Assembly (NCBI RefSeq): GCF_024509055.1
Contig: NZ_JANINM010000524.1
Location: 1 to 64,000, forward strand
Direction: 5' to 3'
DNA length: 64,000 bases
From: Mesorhizobium sp.
GTDB taxonomy: Bacteria > Pseudomonadota > Alphaproteobacteria > Rhizobiales > Rhizobiaceae
Shown piece by piece: positions 30,392-40,314 of this stretch. The translations under genes and the position numbers were made by a program. Under the pieces are notes generated by a model. The model was not told the DNA's origin. It saw only the letters and a list, made by a program, of their open reading frames with translations, and did no database searches. How positions within the stretch are numbered: position 1 is the first letter of the stretch; each line of letters begins with the position of its first letter.

Positions 30392-31650
30392 GGCCTCGCC
30401 CCAGCACTCGCGCTCTTCGCCTGGAGGATCGCCAGATTGCGCCGCATCTCGTTCGCCACGATAGTCATGCCTTCGTCGAAGCCCATGCCAGGCTTGACGA
30501 GGACACGCTGCGGCCGCGACGCCTGGGCGACGTGCAGGCAGGTTCTGGCCGAAACGTCAGTCTCGTTGCAGGTGCCGCCCTGGTAGGCCTCGACTCCGTG
30601 CTCCCGGCAATACAGGACTGCCTCCACGGTGTTATGGACGCTGCCCAGGTCCGGCGTCTTGATCTGCACCATGTCGCAGCACCCGGCGTCGACGAACTCG
30701 ACGATGTCCTGGTAGGTATTGCACCATTCGTCCGCCACGATCTTGACCGCACTGCCGCGGACGCGAAGTGCCTCGCGGATTTTCTTCAGCAGCGCTATTT
30801 GGCCTGCCTTGCTCCCCGCGTCGACCGGGCCTTCGATGTAGAGCTCGAAGGGAGAGACCCGCTCGCCGAGCGCCGCGAGGTAGGGGGCGATCCTGTCCGG
30901 ATCGTTTCCGAAAATTATGCCGATCGTCCCGTAGACGTCGACGTGGAGAACGGGCTTGTAGCTGGTGTCTGTTCGCAGCAGGAGTATGCGCTGCGTCAGC
31001 CAGGTCATGTACTCCTGCAGCTTGCCTCCGTTTCGTCCGAGCTTGCTGGGCACGTTGTTGATCAAGCCGTGTGGCAGCGCGTCGACGCCTTTCATGATCA
31101 TCTTGTCGACGGCGTTATAGCGGTCGTCGCCGCTTTGGCCGAACAGGGCGAGCGGGTTCAGGTCAATCGGCAGATTGTACTCGTCACAGACGACCTCGAC
31201 CTTGAGCCGCCCCGACGCCTTCGCGGTGGCATCCAGAAGCGCCTGGGACAATCCGTAACGGATTGCGGTGTGGATCCGCTTGCCGTCCTGTTCCAGCTCG
31301 TCAAAGAAGCGCGCGTTGGCGACGAACTCGCCGACGTCCCGGCCTATCAGCAGCGGCCGCAATACTTCCTGCATCCATGGAATGTAGCGAGAGGCCGTGA
31401 AGAGCGGATCGCGTCCGCCGGCGCCCGAATACTGCACGGCAGCGCAGTCGCCCTCTGCCCAAAGGCCGTTCTCAAGCTTCAGAAGAACGCTCACTGCTTC
31501 CCCTGATTGCCTTATTCTGTCGAACCCGGGCGTTTTGGCTTTGCCGACGTAGGTAAAGCCGTCTTGCCCGGCACCCGCCTTGATCGCCGCCTGGTCGTCA
31601 AAATAAAACGAGGACAGGGCGGGCGTGAACAGTGCTTCGGTGATCTTCAT
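30388..31650 (-). CDS. mal: Methylaspartate ammonia-lyase
   Basis: MKITEALFTPALSSFYFDDQAAIKAGAGQDGFTYVG and enolase-superfamily ADEWCNTYQDIVEFVDAGCCDMVQIKTPDLG. Confidence 0.93.
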   Translation of the reverse strand: MKITEALFTPALSSFYFDDQAAIKAGAGQDGFTYVGKAKTPGFDRIRQSGEAVSVLLKLENGLWAEGDCAAVQYSGAGGRDPLFTASRYIPWMQEVLRPLLIGRDVGEFVANARFFDELEQDGKRIHTAIRYGLSQALLDATAKASGRLKVEVVCDEYNLPIDLNPLALFGQSGDDRYNAVDKMIMKGVDALPHGLINNVPSKLGRNGGKLQEYMTWLTQRILLLRTDTSYKPVLHVDVYGTIGIIFGNDPDRIAPYLAALGERVSPFELYIEGPVDAGSKAGQIALLKKIREALRVRGSAVKIVADEWCNTYQDIVEFVDAGCCDMVQIKTPDLGSVHNTVEAVLYCREHGVEAYQGGTCNETDVSARTCLHVAQASRPQRVLVKPGMGFDEGMTIVANEMRRNLAILQAKSASAGARP

Positions 31651-31686
31651 GCGAGTGCTCTGGTATCCTGGTGCAGCGTGGGCGCG

Positions 31687-33147
31687 TTACGGGCGACCAA
31701 TCAAATTGCTCGCGGAGATGGCGCGAACGTCGTCCACGACCATCTGAAACGATGCCTGACGGCCCTCGGTCGCGGCGCGTTCGGCGATCTTGTCTTTGTG
31801 GAACGTCACGATGTCTTCCGGGAGCGGAATGTCACCCTTGCTGAAGACCCGGATCGCGCCGTGGTTGTCGCGAACTGGCGTCATTCGTCCGGCGTTGACG
31901 CTGGCCGGCGCAAAGGGAATGTCCATGACGCCCGCTTCGAACGCCAGGACGGCGCCCCGCGCAACATCGCCTTGGCCGAGTTCGATGACCTTGCGCATCA
32001 CCGCATGCACCTCTCGCTCGATGACCGCTATTTCCTGGGTGATCTCGTCGGTCTCCAACGGCTTCTGATCGCCGATCATGTTGATCATCTGCGCCGTTGC
32101 CTGGAGCCCGGCGCGGTTGGCCTCCATGGTCGGCACGCCGGCGGCCTCGTGGGGTGTCTTCACAATGATCTTCGTCGCCCCCGCGAACTTCGCGGCTGCG
32201 GAGCCGAGCGCTATCACCGAATAGGCTTGGGCTTCGTTCTCGGGGAAGCCGCCCATCCACTGATGGAACACCGTCGAGAGCGCGTAATCCTCGTGGCCAA
32301 ATTCTGCGAAGTAATGCTTCGCGAGCCTGCGCAATGACCGGATAGCAGCGATGTCTTGCGCCAGGTTGCCTGCCTGGCCGTATCCCAACGTGATGCACTT
32401 GACGCCCTGTTCCAGCGCCAGAAGCCCCTCGATAAGGGCGACAGTGTGGGAGACAAAAGGGGGTACGAGCGTTCCAGTGAGGGGACCGAACGGCTCCCTG
32501 TTGATCCTGATGCCCTCCTCTTCGTAGAGGCCGACGAGACGGTCGCAATATTGCCAGTGCCGGATCGACCTATCCAACGGCACGCTCTTCGAGTACGGAA
32601 TGTTGTAAGAAATCCCGCCGCCCTCGAAGCTGGAGAATCCCGCGGCCAACGTGATCTCCGCCAACAGGCGAGCATCCGGAGTGCCATGACGAACCTGGAC
32701 TGGCTTCTCCAGGCTGTCGACCAACCGCTGGCAGCCGGGAACACCGTGGTTCACCGGAGGAAAGCCGTTCAAGAGAGAGGTCCCCGCGGCTCTGGACCGC
32801 TCGATCCCCTTCTCCGCCTCTTGGTACCGATTGTGCCTGGTATAGGCATCAACCGTTGTCGGAAGGACATCGCAAAAGGGAGAAAGATCCTGGAGAAGCT
32901 TTGTGTGCTCGCGCAGAAGGGCTACGCCAGCGCGCGGCTGCAAAAGTGTCTTGCCAGTCGCTTCGGCTCGCGCCAGCGCAACCGAAAACTTCTTCGCCTC
33001 CGTCATTTGTTGATGACGCTGGATGGCTTCGGCGAAATTCACTTCCTGGCCGGTGGGCCACGACCGCAGCACGCCGTACCTTTCCGATTCGTACGCGGAT
33101 CGGGGAAGCTTCTTGTTTTCGATCATACCGCCAATCGGGAGTGTCAT
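31687..33147 (-). CDS. glmE: Glutamate (methylaspartate) mutase epsilon subunit
   Basis: LLQPRAGVALLREHTKLLQ; VRHGTPDARLLAEITLAAGFSSFEGGGISYNIPYSK; GYGQAGNLAQDIAAIRSLR; adjacent to GlmL/GlmS. Confidence 0.94.
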   Translation of the reverse strand: MTLPIGGMIENKKLPRSAYESERYGVLRSWPTGQEVNFAEAIQRHQQMTEAKKFSVALARAEATGKTLLQPRAGVALLREHTKLLQDLSPFCDVLPTTVDAYTRHNRYQEAEKGIERSRAAGTSLLNGFPPVNHGVPGCQRLVDSLEKPVQVRHGTPDARLLAEITLAAGFSSFEGGGISYNIPYSKSVPLDRSIRHWQYCDRLVGLYEEEGIRINREPFGPLTGTLVPPFVSHTVALIEGLLALEQGVKCITLGYGQAGNLAQDIAAIRSLRRLAKHYFAEFGHEDYALSTVFHQWMGGFPENEAQAYSVIALGSAAAKFAGATKIIVKTPHEAAGVPTMEANRAGLQATAQMINMIGDQKPLETDEITQEIAVIEREVHAVMRKVIELGQGDVARGAVLAFEAGVMDIPFAPASVNAGRMTPVRDNHGAIRVFSKGDIPLPEDIVTFHKDKIAERAATEGRQASFQMVVDDVRAISASNLIGRP

Positions 33148-33177
33148 GGAACGAACCGTCGAAAGGGTTTGGGGGTT

Positions 33178-34542
33178 TCAGTTGTTCTCGACCAGGGCGC
33201 TAAGACCTGCCCGGACTGCTGCCATGGGGTGGGCGGCGGCCACGTTTGCCAGAAGCGGAAGAATGTATTCGGGGTCGCGGAGGTATCGGGCCCTTAGCGG
33301 AGCCAGAACGCGCTTCCCATATTCGTCAGCCGTTAGGGACGAAAGGCTGTTTTGCGGCCGGAAGTCGGCCGTCGCCGAGAGGTATCCCCCAGTTCCAATG
33401 ATCTGCGGAACATCGGTGAGGTCGCGGCCAACCTGAACGTTGACCAATCCTTCCACAGTGCAGACCTGGTGAGCACGACCGGAGTGACGCATCAGGGAAT
33501 GCGCAAGGTTTGCGCTAGCGAGCACTGTATCGAACTTCTGTTCATCGAGACTCCTGGCCAGCGTTTCCGGAGCCCTCGAAACCCTGTCAACATAGACAGA
33601 GAAGGCTGAATCCGGTCCGAGGCTTTCGGATGGGTCCAGTTTCCGCGCGGCCACTGCTGCCGAGCGGGCAGAGACGCGCATGCCTAAATCGCCCTCAACC
33701 GTCCGCTTCACCTTGGCCTCCGGCAGTCCGCGGCGCACCGTGCCCGCCTGATTTTTTTCCTCGTGTACCGAATAGACGTCGGTTGTGGCACCGCCCATGT
33801 CGACCATGACGAACTCGCCGAATTCCGGGGCGAGCTCGGCGATGTTCCGGCAGTATTCGAAAAGGGCGTAAGGCGTAGGCGAAGGTTCGCGACCTGTATG
33901 GGCGACGATCCTATCGAGGCCCTTTCCCTTGGTTATTCTCTGGAGAAACAACTCTCTGATCGCGGCACGGGCCGGCTCTGGATTGGGGTTATCCAACCCG
34001 GGCAGTATATTCTCGACGCAAACAAGGTCCTGCCCATCCAGAATGCGCTCAACGTCATCTCGAACGTCACGATTCCCTGCAAAGACAATGGTTGCGGCCA
34101 AGCCGGCATCGGCAAGCTTTCGGGCATTCTCCACCGGGTAATGCGCATTTCCTCCATCTGCTCCGCCCGCAAGCAGGATGATGTCGGAGTTGGAATTGCG
34201 AAGCGCTTCAATGTCTGCGGCGCTAAGCGAGTAAGCGAAGCTGTGCGTAATCTTCGCCCCGGCCGAATACGCCGTCAGCTTGGCCATCTCCGCGGTGAGG
34301 TCGGGTACAATGCCAATTGCGGCTATCGCCAGACCACCCTTGGCAGAGGAGGAATAGAAAAGCTCATCGTGCTCCCCATCCGCAGACAATGCGTCAAATA
34401 CAAAGTTGAAACCGCGGGAGAGGTCATCCACCGTAGTCGGATGGGCAGCGCGTTTGGCGACGCGCAACTCATTCGGGCTCGATAGCACAAAGGCGGCGCC
34501 CTTGGTCCACGTGGAGCCGATATCTACCGAGATGAGTCTCAT
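33178..34542 (-). CDS. glmL: Glutamate mutase accessory/reactivating protein GlmL (MutL)
   Basis: VDIGSTWTKGAAF; MVDMGGATTDVYSV; located between glmE and glmS. Confidence 0.93.
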   Translation of the reverse strand: MRLISVDIGSTWTKGAAFVLSSPNELRVAKRAAHPTTVDDLSRGFNFVFDALSADGEHDELFYSSSAKGGLAIAAIGIVPDLTAEMAKLTAYSAGAKITHSFAYSLSAADIEALRNSNSDIILLAGGADGGNAHYPVENARKLADAGLAATIVFAGNRDVRDDVERILDGQDLVCVENILPGLDNPNPEPARAAIRELFLQRITKGKGLDRIVAHTGREPSPTPYALFEYCRNIAELAPEFGEFVMVDMGGATTDVYSVHEEKNQAGTVRRGLPEAKVKRTVEGDLGMRVSARSAAVAARKLDPSESLGPDSAFSVYVDRVSRAPETLARSLDEQKFDTVLASANLAHSLMRHSGRAHQVCTVEGLVNVQVGRDLTDVPQIIGTGGYLSATADFRPQNSLSSLTADEYGKRVLAPLRARYLRDPEYILPLLANVAAAHPMAAVRAGLSALVENN

Positions 34543-35006
34543 CAGGCTTTGCAGAGCTCCGCGACCTGCTCCGGCCGCCCCTTAGCACGTTTCTGCACGA
34601 TCTCGCCCTTGAGCATGTCCACGAACATCTTCAGATCATCACCCGCTCTGAAGACGCGATCGAAGCCCATGGCCTTGAACTGCTTCTCGATCGAGTCGAA
34701 ATCGCGCTTACCAACAATGAGGTTGCCGCCGATATAAAGCAGGATGTCGCCGATGCCGCGCTCGATACAGCGCTCCCGCAAGCCCATGCAGTCGATTTCA
34801 CCATGTCCATAGATCGATGAGACGAGGATCGCATCGGCGCCAGTCTCAATGGCCGCGTCGATAAATTCGTCCTGGCTGACCATCACGCCAAGATTGACGA
34901 CGCTGACGCCTAGCTGCTCGATCACGTTCATCAGGATCTTGTTGCCCACTGCATGGCAGTCGGCACCGATTACACCGAGCACCACTTTGAATTCCGAAGT
35001 GACCAT
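34542..35006 (-). CDS. glmS: Glutamate mutase sigma subunit, B12-binding
   Basis: [15 protein letters not shown] (DxHxxG cobalamin motif), [28 protein letters not shown]. Confidence 0.95.
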   Translation of the reverse strand: MVTSEFKVVLGVIGADCHAVGNKILMNVIEQLGVSVVNLGVMVSQDEFIDAAIETGADAILVSSIYGHGEIDCMGLRERCIERGIGDILLYIGGNLIVGKRDFDSIEKQFKAMGFDRVFRAGDDLKMFVDMLKGEIVQKRAKGRPEQVAELCKA

Positions 35007-35208
35007 TGCGCTGTCTTTCCTAGGAAGTTCGACGGATTGGGTCCGGTCTCATACAAGGAGGTCCAGAGAAGTCAATAATGATTATCTGTTATTCTGAATA
35101 GATAAGCGATGCTGATCTATTTCTGGAGGGCGGGTAATGCACCAAGCCCGTGGTCGCCCCTCGGAAACGGCATCGCGCCAGTTCTCGCTTGACCGTCTTT
35201 ACATATAT

Positions 35209-35225
35209 CACTTATCATATAAGTG
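35209..35225. promoter_or_regulatory. Candidate GntR operator site E, perfect palindrome CACTTATCATATAAGTG between the glm operon and ALDH
   Basis: Perfect 7-3-7 inverted repeat in the divergent intergenic region. Confidence 0.8.
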
Positions 35226-35328
35226 TCAACAAAATGAAGTGCCCATCGTGCAGGGCCGTGCGGCACCACGGGCCGCCGCATTGACCGCGAAGTCTGCTCG
35301 GGCTGACTGGAACGAGGAAGGGAACCCT

Positions 35329-36759
35329 ATGCTGCATCAGAATTTGATCGCCGGAGAGTGGCTTGGTGGCGAAGCTTCGCCGAACATCAATCCTTCAAAC
35401 ACGCATGACGTGGTCGGCGACTATGCGCGGGCAACCGCCGACGACTCGAGAGCCGCCATCGCCGCGGCGAAAGCTGCTTTCCCCGCTTGGTCGCGTTCGC
35501 CCATTCTGGAACGGCACGCTCTCCTCAGGAAGGCCGGCGACGAAATCATGGCGCGAAAACTGGAACTGGGATCGCTGCTTGCCCGGGAGGAAGGCAAGAC
35601 CCTTGCCGAGGCGATCGGAGAGGTGACGCGCGCCGGCCAGATCTTTGATTTCTTCGCCGGCGAGGTGCTGCGTCTTTCCGGGGAGACGCTGCCTTCCGTC
35701 CGGCCGGGGATCGGAGTGGAGATCACCCGCGAACCGCTCGGGGTTGTCGGCATCATCACCCCGTGGAACTTTCCCATCGCAATCCCGGCCTGGAAAATCG
35801 CGCCCGCCCTGGCGTACGGCAACACCGTCGTGCTGAAGCCCGCCGATCTTGTGCCCGGCTGCGCGTGGGCGCTCGTCGACATCCTTCATCGCGCAGGCGC
35901 GCCCACCGGCGTCGTCAATCTCGTCATGGGCCGTGGAAGCGTCGTCGGCCAGGCGCTTCTCGAGAGCGGAGACGTCAATGCGCTGACGTTCACCGGATCG
36001 ATCGGCACCGGCAAGCGCGTGGCTCTTTCTTCGATCGAGCACAACCGCAAATTCCAACTCGAGATGGGCGGCAAGAATCCGTTTGTAGTCCTCGACGATG
36101 CCGACCTCCCTGTCGCCGTCGATGCGGCGGCCAATTCTTCCTTCTTTTCTACGGGCCAACGCTGCACCGCCTCGTCTCGCCTCATCGTGACCGAAGGCAT
36201 CCACGACCGCTTCGTCGCAGCGCTCACGGAGCGTCTCCAGAGTCTCGTGATAGACGATGCGTTGAAGCCCGGCACGCATATTGGCCCGGTAGTCGATGAA
36301 AGCCAGTTGAAACAGGACGTCGACTACATCGGCATTGGCCAGCGCGAAGGCGCCAAGCTTGCGTTCGGTGGGAACAGGCTGGAGCGCGACGCCCCCGGCT
36401 TCTATTTGCAGCCGGCGCTGTTCACTGAAGCGACCAACCAGATGCGCATCGCAAGGGAAGAAATCTTCGGCCCGGTTGCCGCGGTCATTCGCGTGAAGGA
36501 CTATGATGAGGCGCTTGCTGTCGCCAACGACACAGACTTTGGGCTGTCGTCCGGCATTGCGACAACAAGCCTGAAACACGCCACGCACTTCAAGCGCAAT
36601 TCGGAGGCAGGCATGGTCATGGTCAACCTGCCGACGGCTGGCGTCGACTTTCACGTGCCATTCGGCGGTCGTAAGGGATCGTCCTATGGTCCTCGAGAGC
36701 AGGGACGATACGCAGCGGAGTTCTACACCACGATAAAGACCGCTTACACTCTCGCGTAA
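35329..36759 (+). CDS. NAD(P)-dependent aldehyde dehydrogenase (succinate-/alpha-ketoglutarate-semialdehyde type)
   Basis: From MLHQNLIAGEWLGGEA; FTGSIGTGKRVA, LEMGGKNPFVVLDDAD, FFSTGQRCTASSRL. Confidence 0.93.
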   Translation: MLHQNLIAGEWLGGEASPNINPSNTHDVVGDYARATADDSRAAIAAAKAAFPAWSRSPILERHALLRKAGDEIMARKLELGSLLAREEGKTLAEAIGEVTRAGQIFDFFAGEVLRLSGETLPSVRPGIGVEITREPLGVVGIITPWNFPIAIPAWKIAPALAYGNTVVLKPADLVPGCAWALVDILHRAGAPTGVVNLVMGRGSVVGQALLESGDVNALTFTGSIGTGKRVALSSIEHNRKFQLEMGGKNPFVVLDDADLPVAVDAAANSSFFSTGQRCTASSRLIVTEGIHDRFVAALTERLQSLVIDDALKPGTHIGPVVDESQLKQDVDYIGIGQREGAKLAFGGNRLERDAPGFYLQPALFTEATNQMRIAREEIFGPVAAVIRVKDYDEALAVANDTDFGLSSGIATTSLKHATHFKRNSEAGMVMVNLPTAGVDFHVPFGGRKGSSYGPREQGRYAAEFYTTIKTAYTLA

Positions 36760-36959
36760 CGGACGAACCGACCCGGCCAGGCAAATGTCGCCGGCTCCCG
36801 GTTCGTCGGCCCAAGGATTTCAGGCGACAAAGTCGTCGGGGTTCCTTTCCCTCACGGCACTTCACGAGCGTGTTGAGGCTACTTCCGCGGCGTCGGGGTA
36901 AAGTCAGTGCAGGCGGGCGAGGCATCTCCCGTATCGAGAGGGCTCCGAAAGCACTCGCC

Positions 36960-37154
36960 GCAGGCCGTCCTGGCGACCCGACGGCCCATGCGGAGGCGCT
37001 GTTCGACGCTATGGTCGGTCAGGGCCCTCGGCTGCCTTCACAACGGCGGTTTGACGATCGCAGGAAATCGGAAAAGCATGGGATTGCGCTAACTGCCGCG
37101 GAAATGGAACAGCTGGATCGCCTGCTGGAATTGGGTCTAGACGCGATAGCGTGA
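36960..37154 (+). pseudogene. C-terminal remnant of a malate/L-lactate (Ldh2) dehydrogenase-family gene
   Basis: GRPGDPTAHAEALFDAMVGQGPRLPSQRRFDDRRKSEKHGIALTAAEMEQLDRLLELG resembles Ldh2-family C-termini; no upstream catalytic domain. Confidence 0.5.
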
Positions 37155-37219
37155 GCAGAGCGCTGTTGCCTTTCGTTCTGGAAATTGTCGGGCACCTGCG
37201 GCCGGTGCCCGCAATCAAG

Positions 37220-37249
37220 AAAATGCCCTATCGCCTGAGGCGATAGGGC
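37220..37249 (-). terminator. Rho-independent terminator of the amino-acid ABC operon
   Basis: Perfect 11-3-11 stem GCCCTATCGCC/GGCGATAGGGC followed on the minus strand by ATTTTC. Confidence 0.8.
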
Positions 37250-37287
37250 ACTCCAACAAGGCGCAACGCTGGGAGCAGCGCGTCCCC

Positions 37288-38112
37288 TCATTGAATAACG
37301 CGCGGCTCTCCCGTATTCGCGCCGGACGGATCGAGACCGTACTTCTTCAGGATCTCTCCGATCTTGCCGTTCGCATGAAGGGCATTGATGTCGTCCTTGA
37401 GAGCGTCGGTCAGCTTCGGATTGTCCTTCGTGTGCGGGAAGTTTGACTGCGCGGGCTCCTTGCTGGCGGCGACGCTGTCATCCGGCTCGATGATCTCGAC
37501 TTTCATGCCGCCGTAGGCGCCATTTTTTTGTGCCTCCTTACCGACGACATAACTCTCAAATCCCGCGTCTATACGCCCTGCTGCCAGATCCTGCGCCATG
37601 TTGACGCTGTTGGGATAGGTGATTGCAGAGTCGCCAAAGAGCTTGGCGATGTCGTTGTACCAGAGGTAACCTTGGATGTTGCCCACCTTCTTGCCAGAGA
37701 GCTGCGAAACCTTGGTGGCGCCTTCCTTCGAGATGACGCCCATCTGGTCGAGGTAAAGCGGCGCGGAAAGGCTGAGCACTTTCGCGCGCGCCGCCGTTCT
37801 GTACCAGTTGCCAACCGTCAAGTCGGCCTTTCCGGAGAGAACGGCCTGAATCGCGGCGGCAGGATCGAGCGAGATGACCTCGACCTTCAGGCATTCCATT
37901 CCAACGATTTCGCGAACGATGTCCGGGTCGATCCCGTTGAACTCGCCGTTCTTCACGCTGCTGAACGGCGGAAGTTCGTAAGCTGCAACCGTCAGGGTGC
38001 CGGACGTGACGGTCGGGAATTGGTGCGCCGGCTTGCAGTCTGCTGCGGCAGCCGCGGTGAGCGCCGAAAAAGATACGATCACGGTCGCCGTGACAAAGCT
38101 TAGGATCTTCAT
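37288..38112 (-). CDS. Amino acid ABC transporter substrate-binding protein (SBP family 3)
   Basis: Signal peptide; LTVAAYELPPFSSVKNGEFNGIDPDIVREIV. Confidence 0.9.
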   Translation of the reverse strand: MKILSFVTATVIVSFSALTAAAAADCKPAHQFPTVTSGTLTVAAYELPPFSSVKNGEFNGIDPDIVREIVGMECLKVEVISLDPAAAIQAVLSGKADLTVGNWYRTAARAKVLSLSAPLYLDQMGVISKEGATKVSQLSGKKVGNIQGYLWYNDIAKLFGDSAITYPNSVNMAQDLAAGRIDAGFESYVVGKEAQKNGAYGGMKVEIIEPDDSVAASKEPAQSNFPHTKDNPKLTDALKDDINALHANGKIGEILKKYGLDPSGANTGEPRVIQ

Positions 38113-38214
38113 GTTTCCCTCTGGCTCATGTTTGACATTGGGTTCGATGTTACGGTTCAGTTGCGGTCAGTTGTCATAAAGTCGAACGGAAGCACCTCCA
38201 TCTGTGTGGTTGGC

Positions 38215-38874
38215 TTATCGGGTGTGATGCGAAAGACGATCTTCGAGTTTTCCTACCGCGATCGTCGCAGGCACGCAGACAGCCGCATAGATAACCCCCG
38301 CCAGGATCAAAGCTGGCAGGTATAGGAAAGTGGAGGAGCCTATAGAGTAGGCACGGCTGATCAATTCTGGCAGCGTTATTGCAAAGCAGAGGGAAGTCGA
38401 CTGCAGGATAGTGATGGAGAAGCCGAGCAACGCAGGCAGGGCTACCATGAGCCCCTGGGGAAGGATGATGTAGCGCAGCGCATCGATCTGGCTAAGACCG
38501 ATAGCATCCGCAGCCTCCTTTTGCCCCGCCGCGACCGACTCCAGGCCGCCCCGAATGATCTCGCTGGTGTAGGCGCCGGTGCAGCAGGCCAGAGCGAGGA
38601 CTGCCGAAGCGTACGAAGTAAGCGTTAGCCCGGCCGACGGCAGCCCATAGTAGGCGAATTGCAGGAGCACGAGCGCGGGCGTGCCCCGGCTAAGCTCGAC
38701 GAAAGCCAGGGAGGAAAGCTTCACCGGGCGAGACTTCGCCTGCACGCCGAGCGCCAGGAGAAGGCCGAGAGGAATTCCAAGCAGAAGGCTCAGGCCCGCC
38801 ACCTTGAGGCTTAGGGCGAAGCCTCCCAAAAGGGTCGGCAGCCATTCCCGCCAAAGGTCAAGGTACTCAATCAT
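38215..38874 (-). CDS. Amino acid ABC transporter permease
   Basis: HisM/GlnP family: LLGGFALSLKVAGLSLLLGIPLGLLLAL; EAADAIGLSQIDALRYIILPQG. Confidence 0.93.
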   Translation of the reverse strand: MIEYLDLWREWLPTLLGGFALSLKVAGLSLLLGIPLGLLLALGVQAKSRPVKLSSLAFVELSRGTPALVLLQFAYYGLPSAGLTLTSYASAVLALACCTGAYTSEIIRGGLESVAAGQKEAADAIGLSQIDALRYIILPQGLMVALPALLGFSITILQSTSLCFAITLPELISRAYSIGSSTFLYLPALILAGVIYAAVCVPATIAVGKLEDRLSHHTR

Positions 38875-39512
38875 CTGGCCACCCGAGCGCGCATTTTTTT
38901 GTCGACTGTCCTGGACACCCAGGCGATGGGCAGGCTCATCGCGATGTAGATGAGCGCGACGACCGCATAGACATCCAGGCCTCGGAAGGTTTGCTGCGAA
39001 ATGTGATAGGCTGCGTAGGCAAGCTCAGGCACGCCGATGGCTGACGCGACGGCGCTGTCTTTGAGCAGCCCGATCGCGTAGGTAGCTGCGGCCGGAAGCG
39101 ATATTCGCGCCAACTGCGGTGCGATAATCTCGCTCAGCTGGTTCCATCGCGGCATTCCCAGCGCGGTGCTCGCCTCCCATTGACCGTGATGGATTGCGGC
39201 AAGCGAGCCTCGATAGATCTCAGCCATGTTGACGGCGGTAATGAGCCCGAGCCCGATGCATGCCGCGGCGAACGCATTCAACTGAATGACCCCCGATCCA
39301 AGTCCGAAATAGATCAGGAAGAGCCAGACCAGCGGGGGGATCGACCGTACGATCAGGATGAACGCGCCAACCAAGGGCTTTAGCAGAGGGATTTTCGTCA
39401 AGCGCAACGCGCAAATCGGAATTCCGAGCGCCGCCCCAAGAGAGAAAGCCAATGCGGTCAGCGCCAGCGTATACGGAACAGCCAGCAGGATGGTTACCGC
39501 CATGTCGCCCAT
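38871..39512 (-). CDS. Amino acid ABC transporter permease
   Basis: HisM/GlnP family: EASTALGMPRWNQLSEIIAPQL; 4-nt overlap with the next gene. Confidence 0.92.
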   Translation of the reverse strand: MGDMAVTILLAVPYTLALTALAFSLGAALGIPICALRLTKIPLLKPLVGAFILIVRSIPPLVWLFLIYFGLGSGVIQLNAFAAACIGLGLITAVNMAEIYRGSLAAIHHGQWEASTALGMPRWNQLSEIIAPQLARISLPAAATYAIGLLKDSAVASAIGVPELAYAAYHISQQTFRGLDVYAVVALIYIAMSLPIAWVSRTVDKKMRARVAR

Positions 39513-39513
39513 C

Positions 39514-40314
39514 TCAGCGGTCCCTCACCGCTCTCAGGAAGCGCTGGGTCCTCTCCGCGCGCGGTGCAGTCATCACCTGCTTGCTTGGTCCCTCTTCTAT
39601 GATCATGCCGTCAGCCATGACGACCACCCGGTTGGAAACATCCTCGGCGAAGTGCATTTCGTGGGTTACGACGATCATCGTCATTCCGTTTTCGGCCAAC
39701 TCGCGCATGACCGTGAGCACCTCGACCCCCAGCTCCGGATCAAGGGCGGAGGTCGGCTCGTCGAAGAGCATCGCCTCAGGATCCAGCGCGAGCGCTCGCG
39801 CAATGGCTATGCGTTGCTGCTGGCCGCCGGAACATCGGGACGGATATTGGGAGCCCTTGTCCGCAAGACCAACGCGCGAGAGCAGCTGCATTGAGCGCTG
39901 GTCGGCTTCTTCCCTGCTTCTGCCAAGAACGCGTTCCTGGGCGAGACTTACGTTTCGCAGCACGGAAAGGTGCGGAAAAAGGTTGAAGGACTGGAAGACC
40001 ATGCCAACTTTTCGGCGCAGCTTCTGGAGGTCTCGCACGGCGGGATGGCCTCCCGGGGCAATGGTCGCATCGCCGACCGAGACAGTCCCTCCGGTGTGAA
40101 ATTCGAGTTGGTTTACACAGCGAAGAAGCGTGCTCTTGCCGGATCCGCTGGGGCCGATCATGGCGACGACTTCGCCTTTTGCGACGCTCAGGTTCACCCC
40201 TTTGAGCACTTCGATCGGCCCATAGGTCTTCCGGATCCCCTCCAGATGAATCAGCGGTGTCTCCAGCGCCGTGCCCTGGCCGTTGGGGGGATCGAGAGTG
40301 TCTGTAGCTTTCAT
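39514..40314 (-). CDS. Amino acid ABC transporter ATP-binding protein (GlnQ/HisP-like)
   Basis: [44 protein letters not shown]. Confidence 0.95.
   Translation of the reverse strand: MKATDTLDPPNGQGTALETPLIHLEGIRKTYGPIEVLKGVNLSVAKGEVVAMIGPSGSGKSTLLRCVNQLEFHTGGTVSVGDATIAPGGHPAVRDLQKLRRKVGMVFQSFNLFPHLSVLRNVSLAQERVLGRSREEADQRSMQLLSRVGLADKGSQYPSRCSGGQQQRIAIARALALDPEAMLFDEPTSALDPELGVEVLTVMRELAENGMTMIVVTHEMHFAEDVSNRVVVMADGMIIEEGPSKQVMTAPRAERTQRFLRAVRDR

Noticed and set aside
35007-35328. Cobalamin riboswitch upstream of glm genes
   Set aside because: No B12-box-like sequence could be seen; an Rfam/Infernal scan would be decisive.
36762-36807. GACGAACCG...CGGTTCGTC stem after the ALDH gene as a terminator
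   Set aside because: Large loop and no U tract; may be a weak 3' structure but not enough to call.
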